From Streptococcus panodentis (GTDB lineage Bacteria; Bacillota; Bacilli; Lactobacillales; Streptococcaceae), in contig NZ_QFAY01000007.1 of assembly GCF_017884005.1 (NCBI RefSeq), positions 40,824-104,823 of the forward strand: a DNA stretch of 64,000 bases, read 5' to 3'. The notes under the pieces are model-generated. The model was not told the DNA's origin and searched no databases. It worked only from the letters and a program-made list of their open reading frames with translations. Both the position numbers and the translations under genes were made by a program. Positions 55,534-64,000 of this stretch are shown here, one piece after another; positions within the stretch are counted from its first letter, which is position 1; the number at the start of each line of letters is the position of its first letter.

Positions 55534-58500
55534 TTAGTTTCTCTTAGCTTTAGCTGTGAGTCCGCCGGCCAAACCAAAGATAAGAAGGCCCAAAAGAGAG
55601 ATCAGATAGGAAAGCTTTTCTCCTGTCTTCGGAAGAGCACGCTTGCCAGCTGCTCCCTGACTTGCCTCTGCTTTCTGAATGTTTTTCTTCGCAGTGCCTC
55701 CAGAGTTCTTGGACGGAACATGGCTCAGGGTCAGCTGAGTGCCATTGACAGCCAGTTCATAGCCAGCAATCGGGTCCGCTGCAATGCTGTAAACAATTTC
55801 CTTACCGTCCTTGTACTTAGGAAGATCCGCAAAATCATACTGCCAGCCATTGGCTTCTGACACGATCAATTCTTTGATCGGCTGGCCGTCTGCCAAGAGA
55901 CGGACCGTGATCTGTGAAGGACGGACCTTGTCTTGATTGTCAGCATCTGACCATACAGCCGTTCCTTTTACAGAAACAAGCGCTGGCTGATAACTATTGG
56001 TCAAGGTGTAAGTGCCGTCTGCTCCCTGCTGCTGACTGCTGCTGTAGCCAGCAACCGTCACTTCTTCCTGAACGGTGTAGTTGATCTTCTTGCCTTTTTT
56101 ATTCTTAGGCAAATCCTTAGACTCAAACTTCCAGTCCGCAGCCGCTGTCACTTCCAACTCGTCCACAACCGTATCGCCATCCAAAATCTTGACCTTGATA
56201 GAGGTCGGACGCTTGCCGTCTTGATTATTGGCATCATCCCAGACCTTTTGACCAGAGATTTTGATCGTTTCCGGAGTATAGGTATTGGTTACAGTAAATC
56301 TGTCAATCTTGGTCTCGTACTGTGCCACGGCCTCTTCTGCGAGAGTGTAGGCAATTTCCTGACCGTTTCTGTACTTCGGCAAATCCTTGGACTCAAACTT
56401 CCAGTCCGCAGCCGCTGTCACTTCCAACTCGTCTGCAACAGTGGTACCGTCCATCACTTTTACTTTGACAGAGGTCGGACGCTTGCCGTCTTGATCATCT
56501 CCATCGTTCCAGACTTTCTGACCGGAAACCTTTACCTGCTCTGGTGTATGAGAGTTGGTGATGGTTTGCCCTTCTACTTTTGGACTGTAGCCTTTTTCTT
56601 TCAGCGCGGCAGCTGTCACGTCGTCCTCTTGGACAGAGTAAGTGATCTGCTGTCCCTTATCAAACTGTGGCAGGTTGGTAAAGCTTGCTTTCCAAGTATT
56701 GTCATCTATCTGGTTGGCAGCTGTCAAGGTCAGCGTCGTCCCTGCTACAGCAACTGGAGCCTGGCCATTGACCGAGCGATACAGCTGTACAGTAATGGAT
56801 GCCGGACGCTTGCCGTCTTGATTATTGGCATCGTCCCAGACCTTGGTGACTGCATATTCTGTCGTCTGAGGTGTGTAGGAGTTGGTAATGGTGAAGTTGT
56901 CAATCTTGGTCTGATATTCCGCAACCGCTTCTTCTGTAACGGTGTAGGCAATCTCTTGACCGGCAGCATACTTAGGAAGTGCTTTGGAGGTGAACTTCCA
57001 GTCAGCAGCGGCTGTTACTTCGATCTCATCCACAACCTCAGCACCGTTTTTCACCTTGATCTTAACAGAAGCTGGACGCTTGCCGTCTTGGTCATCTGCA
57101 TCATCCCAGACCTTTTGGCCGGAAATCTTCACCATCTCTGGTGTGTAGGTGTTGGTGACGGTGAAATCTTTGATTTCCTTGGTATAGCCAGCGACGTCGT
57201 CTTCTTCGATAGAATAATCAATCTTCTGACCATTTTCATAGACAGGCAGATTTTCAAATTTGGCTTGCCACTGATCCGCAGCTGTCACTTCCTTGCTGGC
57301 CGCTTCTGTCTTGACACCGCCGACTGTCTTCATCAGCTTGATGTTGATCTTAGTCGGACGTTTGCCGTCTTGGTTGTCGCTGTCATTCCAAGTCTTGCTG
57401 ACTGTAATTTCCGTCTTTTCTGGTGTATAGGAGTTCGTCAGGTTATAGCCGTTGAGAGTCGTTGAATAGCCGGGTACCACTTCCTCTGTCACCGTATAGG
57501 TGATGCGGCTGCCTTCTTTGTAAGACGGCAGGTTGGCAAAGCTGTAAGACCAGCCTTCTGCCTCACTGACTGTCTGACTGTGGACTTTCTGACCATCAGC
57601 CAGCAGATTGACGGTAATGGAAGCTGGACGCTTGCCGTCTTGGTTGTCATTGTCATCCCAAGTCTTGCTTCCCGAAACAGTCGTCGTCTCTGGCGTATAG
57701 GTGTTGGTGATGTTGCTGCCGTCCACCTTGCTGGTGTAGCCCGGAACGGATTCCTCACTTACGGTATAAGCAATCTCTTGACCGGCGGCATACTTAGGCA
57801 GAGACTTAGACTCATACTTCCATTCGTTGGCAGCTGTCACAACCTGCTCATCAACAACCGTATCACCATTCAGGATTTTAACCTTAACAGAAGCCGGACG
57901 CTTGCCGTCTTGGTTATCCGCGTCATCCCACTTCTTCTGACCGGAAATCTTGACCGTCTCTGGCGTGTAAGAATTGGTGATGTTTGTGCCGGCTACCTTG
58001 CTGGTATAGCCGGCTACAGCCTCTTCGCTGACTGTGTAGGTGATTTCTTGACCGGCGGCGTACTTAGGCAGGGCATTGGACTCGTACTTCCAGTCCTGTG
58101 CCGCTGTCACTTCCTGCACATCGACAATATCGGAACCTTTCAAGATCTTAATCGTCACCTTGTCAGGGCGCTTGCCGTCCTGATTGTCCGCATCATCCCA
58201 GATTTTCTGCCCAGAAATTTTGACTGTTTCTGGCTTGTAGCTATTGGTCACCACAAAACCGTCCGCAGCATTGCCTGTTACCTGAGATTGATAATGTTCA
58301 ACGGTTTCTTCTTCCAGAGAATAAACGATTTCTTGGCCTTTTTCATACTTGTCCAAGTCAGTGAAGGCTGTCGCCCATTGATCAGCTGCCGTCAGAGTCC
58401 GACTGGCAGCTTCTGACTTCTGACCGCCGACTTCTTTATAGAGTTTCACTGTGACTTGATTTGGACGTTTGCCGTCCTGATTGTTGGCATCGTCCCAAGT

Positions 58501-60213
58501 TTTGCTGGCTTTAATGGTCAGTTTTTCAGATGTCCGGCTGTTGGTGACCGTGTACTTTTCCTGATCCAGCACTGGCGCTTCGTAACCGGCGGCCTGCTCT
58601 TCGCCAATCGTATAAGTGATTTTCTTGCCATTGGCATCAAATATCGGCAAATCCGCCGTCTGAGCTGTCCATTCAGCAGCAGTGCTGTCTCCCGTCACGG
58701 TGACAGTCTTATCAGCCAGCTTTTGACCATCTGCGTAAATGTCCACAGCAATCGAAGCCGGGCGTTTGCCGTCTTGATTGCCGGCGTCATCCCAGATTTT
58801 TTTGATGGTCAGGGTTTTGCTGGCATTTGGATCCAGACTATTCTTGACCGTCTTGACTGCACCATCAGACTTGATGGTCACTTGCATTTGCTTGCTGTCC
58901 CGGATATAGCCTTCCGGAGCCGTCACTTCTTCAACAGTGAACGAGCCTTTCTTGATTTCTTCAGCAGTGAAAGCTTCCGTAGCAGTCCGGCCGTTGGCGT
59001 CTGTCGGCGGCAGAGTAATTTCCCGACCGCTCGGAGTCCTTACTTTAAAGACAGCCCCCTCCAGCATCTGGCCAGTCTTGGCATCCTGCTTGTAGAGGAC
59101 CAGACTGTTGCTGATATCAGCAGTAATGACGCCGCCCTCGGTAATCCGGCTGCTGCGCTCTACTGTCGAACTCTTCTGACTAGGCCGATCGTCTCTAAAC
59201 GGCAGTGTTTCGTTATTAACTTCCATCTGAGCTGTATTGGCTACAAGCGAACCATCCGCCGGAGAAGTCGTCATATAAGTCAGCATAAAGGCATGATTGT
59301 CTGGATGATTGATGGTCAGCGTGAACTCTGTATAGGTGTCATTATAGGTGACAGTATAGTCCTGATCTTTTTTCAAAATGACAGCATCGGAAATACTGGA
59401 CAGGCTGGTCTTATATGCTCCCTGCCTCAGGACCAGCTGCTCCGGTACAAACTGCATCGGCGCACTGCTGTCTGGGATTGTGTCCTTGATGACAATCGGG
59501 GAGTTATAGGTCTTTTGCTGGGTGTTGACCCGCACTGTCCAATTATGCGAGTAGTCACCGCTCTTGCCCAGAATAGCAGAGTTATAAGGTTTTTTAGCGA
59601 TAACGCCTCCAACCTTAGCGTAGTTTTCACCGGCCGTTGAAAAGCTGCTCTGCCGGCGCTCATTGACAGTCACCTTGTGGCTCATAGCCCCTTGAGTCTC
59701 ATCCGATTTGTAAGACCAGTCCTGATTGGCTCCTACTGTCGTCGCCTGGAAATCAAAGAAGAAACTTCCCTTGACCCCGCTGGCAGTTGTTTTGGACTTA
59801 TAGTCTTCCAAATTTTGAATCGTAACGGTGATGATACCGCCCTTGCCAGAACCATTGGAAGTCATTTTTGCAGCTCCCAGTTCCACCTTGGTTTCGCTGT
59901 CAGTCAGGGTAAAGGCCGTTCCGTTGGCAATGGTGGCACCATTGGGCACTGTAAAAATAAAACGATCCCCATCCTTTAACTTTCCATCATAAGCACTGAG
60001 GTCAAAGGTCAGCTCATAGCGGTAATTGCCGCCCTGCGTCAGATTGTAGGCATCATTGACCTTGGTTGCCTCCCGGCCGTTTGTATGGTCCCAGATTTTA
60101 ATCTCTGTGATGGCGTTTTTTAATAAAGCCCCTTCATCGGCCAGCGCATAACCGGCTCCCAAGACAAATAAAAGCGGCAGCAAACAAATCATCAGCCATT
60201 TTTTCAACTTCAT
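55534..60213 (-). CDS. LPXTG wall protein with one SpaA-type and eleven Cna-B domains
   Basis: 1559 residues. Signal peptide 1-25 (cleaved near YALA-DE), an N-terminal adhesive region with Ig-like folds (about 30-365), a SpaA/pilin-type domain near 369-455 (LVLYKQDAKTGQMLEGAVFKV), then eleven Cna-B units of about 85-100 residues (about 466-1515), each beginning W(D/N)D..(N/D)QDGKRP. LPKTG at about 1527 with anchor and KAKRN tail. Ten units keep the isopeptide residues (Lys before W, Glu in YTVxEE, Asn in TNSY). The last (KGTAVWSD) has lost all three. Ribosome site AAAGGGAG; probably a stalk-like surface adhesin. Sortase-anchored and alone, not in a pilus operon. Confidence 0.95.
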   Translation of the reverse strand: MKLKKWLMICLLPLLFVLGAGYALADEGALLKNAITEIKIWDHTNGREATKVNDAYNLTQGGNYRYELTFDLSAYDGKLKDGDRFIFTVPNGATIANGTAFTLTDSETKVELGAAKMTSNGSGKGGIITVTIQNLEDYKSKTTASGVKGSFFFDFQATTVGANQDWSYKSDETQGAMSHKVTVNERRQSSFSTAGENYAKVGGVIAKKPYNSAILGKSGDYSHNWTVRVNTQQKTYNSPIVIKDTIPDSSAPMQFVPEQLVLRQGAYKTSLSSISDAVILKKDQDYTVTYNDTYTEFTLTINHPDNHAFMLTYMTTSPADGSLVANTAQMEVNNETLPFRDDRPSQKSSTVERSSRITEGGVITADISNSLVLYKQDAKTGQMLEGAVFKVRTPSGREITLPPTDANGRTATEAFTAEEIKKGSFTVEEVTAPEGYIRDSKQMQVTIKSDGAVKTVKNSLDPNASKTLTIKKIWDDAGNQDGKRPASIAVDIYADGQKLADKTVTVTGDSTAAEWTAQTADLPIFDANGKKITYTIGEEQAAGYEAPVLDQEKYTVTNSRTSEKLTIKASKTWDDANNQDGKRPNQVTVKLYKEVGGQKSEAASRTLTAADQWATAFTDLDKYEKGQEIVYSLEEETVEHYQSQVTGNAADGFVVTNSYKPETVKISGQKIWDDADNQDGKRPDKVTIKILKGSDIVDVQEVTAAQDWKYESNALPKYAAGQEITYTVSEEAVAGYTSKVAGTNITNSYTPETVKISGQKKWDDADNQDGKRPASVKVKILNGDTVVDEQVVTAANEWKYESKSLPKYAAGQEIAYTVSEESVPGYTSKVDGSNITNTYTPETTTVSGSKTWDDNDNQDGKRPASITVNLLADGQKVHSQTVSEAEGWSYSFANLPSYKEGSRITYTVTEEVVPGYSTTLNGYNLTNSYTPEKTEITVSKTWNDSDNQDGKRPTKINIKLMKTVGGVKTEAASKEVTAADQWQAKFENLPVYENGQKIDYSIEEDDVAGYTKEIKDFTVTNTYTPEMVKISGQKVWDDADDQDGKRPASVKIKVKNGAEVVDEIEVTAAADWKFTSKALPKYAAGQEIAYTVTEEAVAEYQTKIDNFTITNSYTPQTTEYAVTKVWDDANNQDGKRPASITVQLYRSVNGQAPVAVAGTTLTLTAANQIDDNTWKASFTNLPQFDKGQQITYSVQEDDVTAAALKEKGYSPKVEGQTITNSHTPEQVKVSGQKVWNDGDDQDGKRPTSVKVKVMDGTTVADELEVTAAADWKFESKDLPKYRNGQEIAYTLAEEAVAQYETKIDRFTVTNTYTPETIKISGQKVWDDANNQDGKRPTSIKVKILDGDTVVDELEVTAAADWKFESKDLPKNKKGKKINYTVQEEVTVAGYSSSQQQGADGTYTLTNSYQPALVSVKGTAVWSDADNQDKVRPSQITVRLLADGQPIKELIVSEANGWQYDFADLPKYKDGKEIVYSIAADPIAGYELAVNGTQLTLSHVPSKNSGGTAKKNIQKAEASQGAAGKRALPKTGEKLSYLISLLGLLIFGLAGGLTAKAKRN

Positions 60214-60256
60214 CAGTAACTCCCTTTATTTTAAACCTAAATAAATAACTATTTCC

Positions 60257-60285
60257 AGTATAACAAAAGCTCTGCCCAATAGCAA
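60257..60285 (-). promoter_or_regulatory. Promoter of the Cna-B gene
   Basis: Minus strand TTGCTA (60280-60285), 17-base spacer ending TGT, TATACT (60257-60262). The rest of the gap up to the tRNA (60286-60552) contains no gene. Confidence 0.72.
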
Positions 60286-60552
60286 GGCAATAGAATTATT
60301 TTTCAGGAAATTTTCTTTTTCCGCTTTTTCAGGCACCGGATACTCAAACCGGGAAAACTTACACTCGATAGCGAGTGAGGCAGACTCTGAAAGTGACGAA
60401 TCATACTGGCCAAGCAAACTCCTCTCATTTTCATTCGTCTTTTAGCCTCTCAAAGAGGCTGAGGCAGCCTTTCATTCCCTTGTCTAGACCTGCATAAACC
60501 GGCCTTCCTGCAACTTTCTTTTCACTTTGTGAAAAAATATTTGAATTCCCTA

Positions 60553-60581
60553 TTGGCATTTTCAAAAAAATAGGGTATAAT
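60553..60581 (+). promoter_or_regulatory. Promoter of tRNA-Leu
   Basis: TTGGCA at 60553-60558, 17 bases and TATAAT at 60576-60581, 11 bases before the tRNA. Confidence 0.88.
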
Positions 60582-60591
60582 AGAATCTCAA

Positions 60592-60673
60592 GCGGAGGTG
60601 GTGGAACGGCAGACACGCATGCTTCAGGCGCATGTGCCCATCGGGTGTGAGGGTTCAAATCCCTTCCTCCGCA
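60592..60673 (+). tRNA. tRNA-Leu (anticodon CAG)
   Basis: 82 bases, class II. Acceptor stem GCGGAGG with CCTCCGC and discriminator A; anticodon arm CATGC-TTCAGGC-GCATG with CAG at 60625-60627; long variable arm GCCC..GGGT; T-arm GAGGG-TTCAAAT-CCCTT. The 3' CCA is not encoded. Decodes CUG codons. It has its own promoter and terminator, so it is a single-gene unit. Confidence 0.95.
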
Positions 60674-60684
60674 TAGAATAGAAA

Positions 60685-60718
60685 GAAAAAGCCCCGTCAG
60701 AAATGGCGGAGCTTTTTT
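60685..60718 (+). terminator. Terminator of tRNA-Leu
   Basis: AAAAAGC-CCGTC pairs with GGCGG-GCTTTTTT (one mismatch), ending in six T residues. Confidence 0.88.
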
Positions 60719-60764
60719 ATGTTTGTACTCAAGAAAATGCTAGGAAGCTACAGTCATTCACTGC

Positions 60765-60992
60765 TATAGTCTTTTAGTTTGCTTTTAGCAGTGAAACTGT
60801 CCGGGGGACAGTTTCAGCCTATCACTTAACGGACAGGACGATAGGGCAGCGAGCCGCTCAAAGCACTGCTTTGAGGTTACGGATAAAAGGCCGTGAGGAA
60901 GTCTTAAAAATAGGGCTGATGGCGGTGGGACAGACTCCCCCGGGTTGTTAAAGCAAGGCTAGCTAACAAAGTAATAAAAGATAAACTAAATG
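60765..60992 (+). repeat. MITE-like dispersed repeat, copy B
   Basis: 228 bases that begin TATAGTCTTTTAGTTTGC and end AAAGATAAACTAAATG, matching copy A at 12206 over both ends and the inner CAGTTTCAGCCTATC..TTAACG segment; the middle differs. It fills most of the 346 bases between the tRNA and the esaA stop, which have no gene. Confidence 0.65.
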
Positions 60993-61019
60993 ACTGCGCC
61001 ATCCCATACATGCTGCTTC

Positions 61020-63758
61020 TTACTCAAAGCGGTCCTCATCGGCCTCTGGCAGTTTTTGCTTTTTCCGGCCGGACAGTCTGACAGCGATAGCTGTCGCGGT
61101 ATTGGTCAGCAGCAGGATCAGCAGCAGATAGACCCAGATTGGGGCAGTGGAGAAAAAGCTGGACTGCTTTGTTTTTTCAGCTTGAATCGGATTGGACAGG
61201 AAGTCCAAGACCGCTTGGTTGTCAGTGCCGTTTGAGCGGGCATTGGCCAGGACTCCCTGGAAACGATGATTGAAGGTATTCGTATCTTCAATATTTTTGG
61301 CTTGATCTTTGATGAGTGATGCAGTCTCCTGATGGACCTTGCTGACATCCCCCTGGACCCGCTTGGCTTGGTCTGACAGATTACTAAACTGGGTATCCAT
61401 CGAACCGACAGCATTTCCATTGCCGGTGACTGTATCCGAGACGGTTTGGGTGTTGCTTGCCAGACCGGTTATGATTTGGTAGAGCCGGTTGCTGGTACCG
61501 GCTGGTGTATAGAGGCGATGTCCGTCCAACTGATCAGCGGAATCATCAGGAGATACTTCCAGAAGTTCAGGCTCTTTGTCTTTCCACTGCTGATACTGAT
61601 TATTCAGTTCCTCCGAAGCTTTTTGGTACCAGTCGGTCAGGTCGGTCAGATTTTTGGCAAAATAATTTGCCGGCAAATCTTCCTCCTGCAGCTGCGGCAG
61701 ACTGGCCGCGGTTTTTCGAAGCTGATTGACCTCTTTGCTGAGCTTCACATAAAGCTCAATACCGGTCTGCCGGTATTGCTCTACATCCTCTTGGTGCAGC
61801 TTATCGGCGACGGAGGCCGGCAATAGATTGCCGTACATCCTGGCGACGGAATCACTGGATGGATCAGCAACATTGACATCATAGGAAGCATCCGGGCTGC
61901 CGTAGAGATTTTTTACGCTAGTGGCGGCTGTATCAATGCGAGACAGCTGGGCAAAAATAGCAGGCAGATCCGCCTTAATCAAGGCATTGCTTTCCTTGCT
62001 GCCGTCATAAAAGAACGTGTACTGCTGCGGGATTTTCTCCCTGCCAATCACAATCTCAAAGTCAATGGTATTAACCCCATACACCGGGCTGAACTGAAGC
62101 TGAAACTGAACTGTGGACGGCTCTGAAATACTGTCTGTGCTCGGACTGACAGCCGCATTTTCTGCACCTTGGCTGCTCACATTGGCCACCCGAATCGGAG
62201 TGGCAGTGTAATGGCCGCCGCCTTCTCCTTCTGATGTCATCTCAGGATAGACATGTTCCAGGGTAATGGTTTTGGATTCCGCAGCTGGCAGTTTGTCATT
62301 TTCAGCACTTAAGACCGAATAAGCAGGCAGAGACCCTGTCGTCACTCCTTTCACACTGGCATACTGAGCCAATAAATGCAGTTTTGCAGTATAGTCACTG
62401 ACTTGCTGGTCTGTCAGCGCTCCCATGGCCTGCAGCTTGCTAAACAAAGCTGCATAATCCCCAGCGTCGACACTGATAGAAGCCAGAGTGCGGTTGATTT
62501 GGCTGGTGTAGTCAGCAGGCAGCTGATCCGTATTTGACAGCGTATGGATAACCTGCTGGGCCAAAGCCTGCCGAGCACTGCCCAAATCCACCCCTTCATC
62601 AACAGCTTTTAAAATCGCTCCCTCATCCTCTCCGAGAGAAGAAGTATCAATCTGCTGGCCGTTAAAATAATTCTGACCCACTTGCTCCCGCGAAGCTGCA
62701 ACTGAACTGCTGATTGCCTCCAGCTCTTTTTGGGTCTCTTCCAGCCGCTTCTGATAATGCTTGATTTTTTCATTATAATCGGCCACGCTCTGAGACAGCA
62801 GCTGCAGCTGGGACTTGGTCTCATTTTTATCATCCTCTTTCTGGGGATGGCCGAAAAGATATAAAGAAGCAGAAAAGTTATTGAAGAGACTGACATAGGC
62901 ATCTTTGTCCTTAGCATACTGCTTCTTAAGGGCATCATTGGCCGTCTGCGCATTGTGCTGGATGATGCGCGACAGGTTTTGCTCCTCCTGTAAAATGGAG
63001 CCCGACTGGTCAAACAGAGTGCCGGCATTCTGTCTCAGCAGCCCAGCCGTTGAATCCTTAAAACTGGCTGTTGACTGCTCAAAAGCCTGCTGGCTGGTCT
63101 TCATACCGTCGGCCAGCGAAGCCAGGGAATCCAGCGATTGAATGCCCTGACTGGCCGGCTGATAAATGGAGGTTGACAGGGCATTGTAGATATCTGTCTC
63201 ATCGCCAACAATGGTTCTCATCTGATTTTTAGCATCATCGAGATTGTTGATAACACTTGTAAAGTAGAGGCGGATCATCTCCTGATTTAAGGCATGGACG
63301 TACTCCCCAACCTGCTGGGACATTTCCAAGCTCTCTTCTTTTTTGACAGATTTTTTTACCTTATAGGAAATCTTTGCCTTCTCCGGGTTAAAGCTGTTCA
63401 GCTGCAGGACACTGCGGGAAAAGTCTTTGGGAACATAGATGACTGCTTCCAGAGAGTCGTCCTGATAGCGGCTTTCTGCCTGATCTCTTGACATGACCCT
63501 CCAGGAGGCTTCCTTGTCCTTTTTTCCAGTCAGAAGTCTGGCAAACTCTTCACCTAATTGATAGCGGGTGCCATTCAGCTGTCCGCCCTCATCCTGGTTG
63601 ACAATTCCAATCCGAAGATGCTGTTTCTCCTTGCTGCCCAAGGCAAAGGAAAAACTGTCTGACTGGACCATATACAGCAAAATCCCTGCAAGCGCCAGCA
63701 AGCACAGAAGGAGGCCAGCTTTCCAAATCCGCTGCTTCCGCTCTTTCTTTTTATCCAT
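61020..63758 (-). CDS. esaA: EsaA/YueB-type membrane protein (type VII secretion accessory)
   Basis: 912 residues from MDKKKERKQRIWKAG at 63758; the open frame runs 69 codons further upstream without support. One N-terminal membrane helix (about 13-32), a conserved start of the extracellular part (LRIGIVNQDEGG near 51, GEEFARLL near 73), a large coiled and soluble middle (about 150-870) and one helix at about 872-895, then a short charged tail. The N-terminal half matches EsaA/YueB, which join the type VII system and serve as phage receptors. Longer relatives have several C-terminal helices; here only one is seen. No other type VII gene is in view on the downstream side. Confidence 0.82.
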   Translation of the reverse strand: MDKKKERKQRIWKAGLLLCLLALAGILLYMVQSDSFSFALGSKEKQHLRIGIVNQDEGGQLNGTRYQLGEEFARLLTGKKDKEASWRVMSRDQAESRYQDDSLEAVIYVPKDFSRSVLQLNSFNPEKAKISYKVKKSVKKEESLEMSQQVGEYVHALNQEMIRLYFTSVINNLDDAKNQMRTIVGDETDIYNALSTSIYQPASQGIQSLDSLASLADGMKTSQQAFEQSTASFKDSTAGLLRQNAGTLFDQSGSILQEEQNLSRIIQHNAQTANDALKKQYAKDKDAYVSLFNNFSASLYLFGHPQKEDDKNETKSQLQLLSQSVADYNEKIKHYQKRLEETQKELEAISSSVAASREQVGQNYFNGQQIDTSSLGEDEGAILKAVDEGVDLGSARQALAQQVIHTLSNTDQLPADYTSQINRTLASISVDAGDYAALFSKLQAMGALTDQQVSDYTAKLHLLAQYASVKGVTTGSLPAYSVLSAENDKLPAAESKTITLEHVYPEMTSEGEGGGHYTATPIRVANVSSQGAENAAVSPSTDSISEPSTVQFQLQFSPVYGVNTIDFEIVIGREKIPQQYTFFYDGSKESNALIKADLPAIFAQLSRIDTAATSVKNLYGSPDASYDVNVADPSSDSVARMYGNLLPASVADKLHQEDVEQYRQTGIELYVKLSKEVNQLRKTAASLPQLQEEDLPANYFAKNLTDLTDWYQKASEELNNQYQQWKDKEPELLEVSPDDSADQLDGHRLYTPAGTSNRLYQIITGLASNTQTVSDTVTGNGNAVGSMDTQFSNLSDQAKRVQGDVSKVHQETASLIKDQAKNIEDTNTFNHRFQGVLANARSNGTDNQAVLDFLSNPIQAEKTKQSSFFSTAPIWVYLLLILLLTNTATAIAVRLSGRKKQKLPEADEDRFE

Positions 63759-63895
63759 GTTCTGTCTCTTTCCTTTCCCAAATGTACTTGTACCGCTATT
63801 TAGTCTATCTTTTATCCGCAGCTGAAACAGTCTCCCGGACTTAAGGAAAACCGGAAACTGCCTTCCCCTTATCTGAAACCTCTGACATGCGGATT

Positions 63896-64000
63896 TATAG
63901 TCTTTTAGTTTGCTTCTAATAGTGAGGCTGAGACAGACTCCCATGATGGCTGCGCCCTCACCCACAGAGGGAGCTATCTTCGGGAAGATACCGTATAAAA
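63896..64000 (+). repeat. Dispersed repeat, copy C (continues past the edge)
   Basis: Begins TATAGTCTTTTAGTTTGCTT like copies at 12206 and 60765, then runs into the second repeat family at 63924-63978 that also occurs inverted at 19992-20050. The window ends inside it. No gene is supported between the esaA start and the window end. Confidence 0.55.

Noticed and set aside
56221-59640. Three long plus-strand frames (414, 278 and 394 codons) opposite the Cna-B gene.
   Set aside because: They follow the repeat periodicity of the antisense gene, have no ribosome sites and encode repeated low-complexity hydrophobic peptides; they are by-products of the repeats.

Overview
The window is a piece of a Streptococcus chromosome, most likely a viridans species of the sanguinis or mitis group. 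The evidence is the mevalonate operon order mvaK1-mvaD-mvaK2-fni facing mvaS-mvaA, the gla/pepX pair, a RocS-type chromosome segregation protein, CppA, the rsgA-rpe-thiN-rmuC-yhaM-purR run and the glnR-glnA and rpsL-rpsG-fusA operons. Two large LPXTG wall proteins are also present, one of them related to antigen I/II. Most of the window is core genome in short, tightly overlapping operons.

Layout. 1-5.2 kb: isoprenoid (mevalonate) genes. 5.3-8.4 kb: serine hydrolase, cppA and a membrane protein with a possible papain-like cysteine hydrolase domain. 8.5-12.2 kb: aquaglyceroporin gla diverging from pepX, then ebfC. 12.2-15.6 kb: a MITE-like repeat, a membrane glycerophosphodiesterase, a YdcF-type protein and rocS. 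16-18.2 kb: a flavoprotein, a DUF1697 protein and a frameshifted Nudix gene. 18.2-19.8 kb: a TipA-like MerR regulator with a textbook 19-bp-spacer promoter, and a methyltransferase. 20-23.7 kb: azlCD, tsaD-rimI-tsaB and a MarR regulator that diverges from a dehydrogenase gene. 25-27 kb: rpoY-rnjA. 27.2-29.7 kb: a VOC-tetR-alkD operon with a clear operator, a 270-bp structured non-coding element and a GNAT gene. 29.7-32.1 kb: glnR-glnA and a small membrane protein. 32.2-37.4 kb: accessory surface genes (LysM/CHAP protein, antigen I/II-like adhesin) and a 2H phosphoesterase. 37.4-43.9 kb: pgk, a MerR/hydrolase pair, gap and an ABC transporter. 43.9-47.4 kb: str operon. 47.9-53.7 kb: purR, yhaM, rmuC, thiN, rpe and rsgA. 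54.3-60.2 kb: a CPBP protease and a 1559-residue Cna-B repeat wall protein. 60.6-63.8 kb: tRNA-Leu and an EsaA/YueB-type protein.

The accessory content is mainly surface-exposed: two sortase substrates, a secreted CHAP hydrolase and an EsaA-type protein. It is interleaved with dispersed repeats that carry imperfect terminal inverted repeats and strong hairpins. Several one-component regulators have operators that can be read directly: MerR/TipA, MarR, TetR and GlnR. I see no CRISPR array, prophage, transposase or recognisable defence island. The least explained items are the DUF308-plus-hydrolase protein, the antigen I/II homologue without its C-domains, the EsaA gene without visible type VII partners, and the structured repeats.
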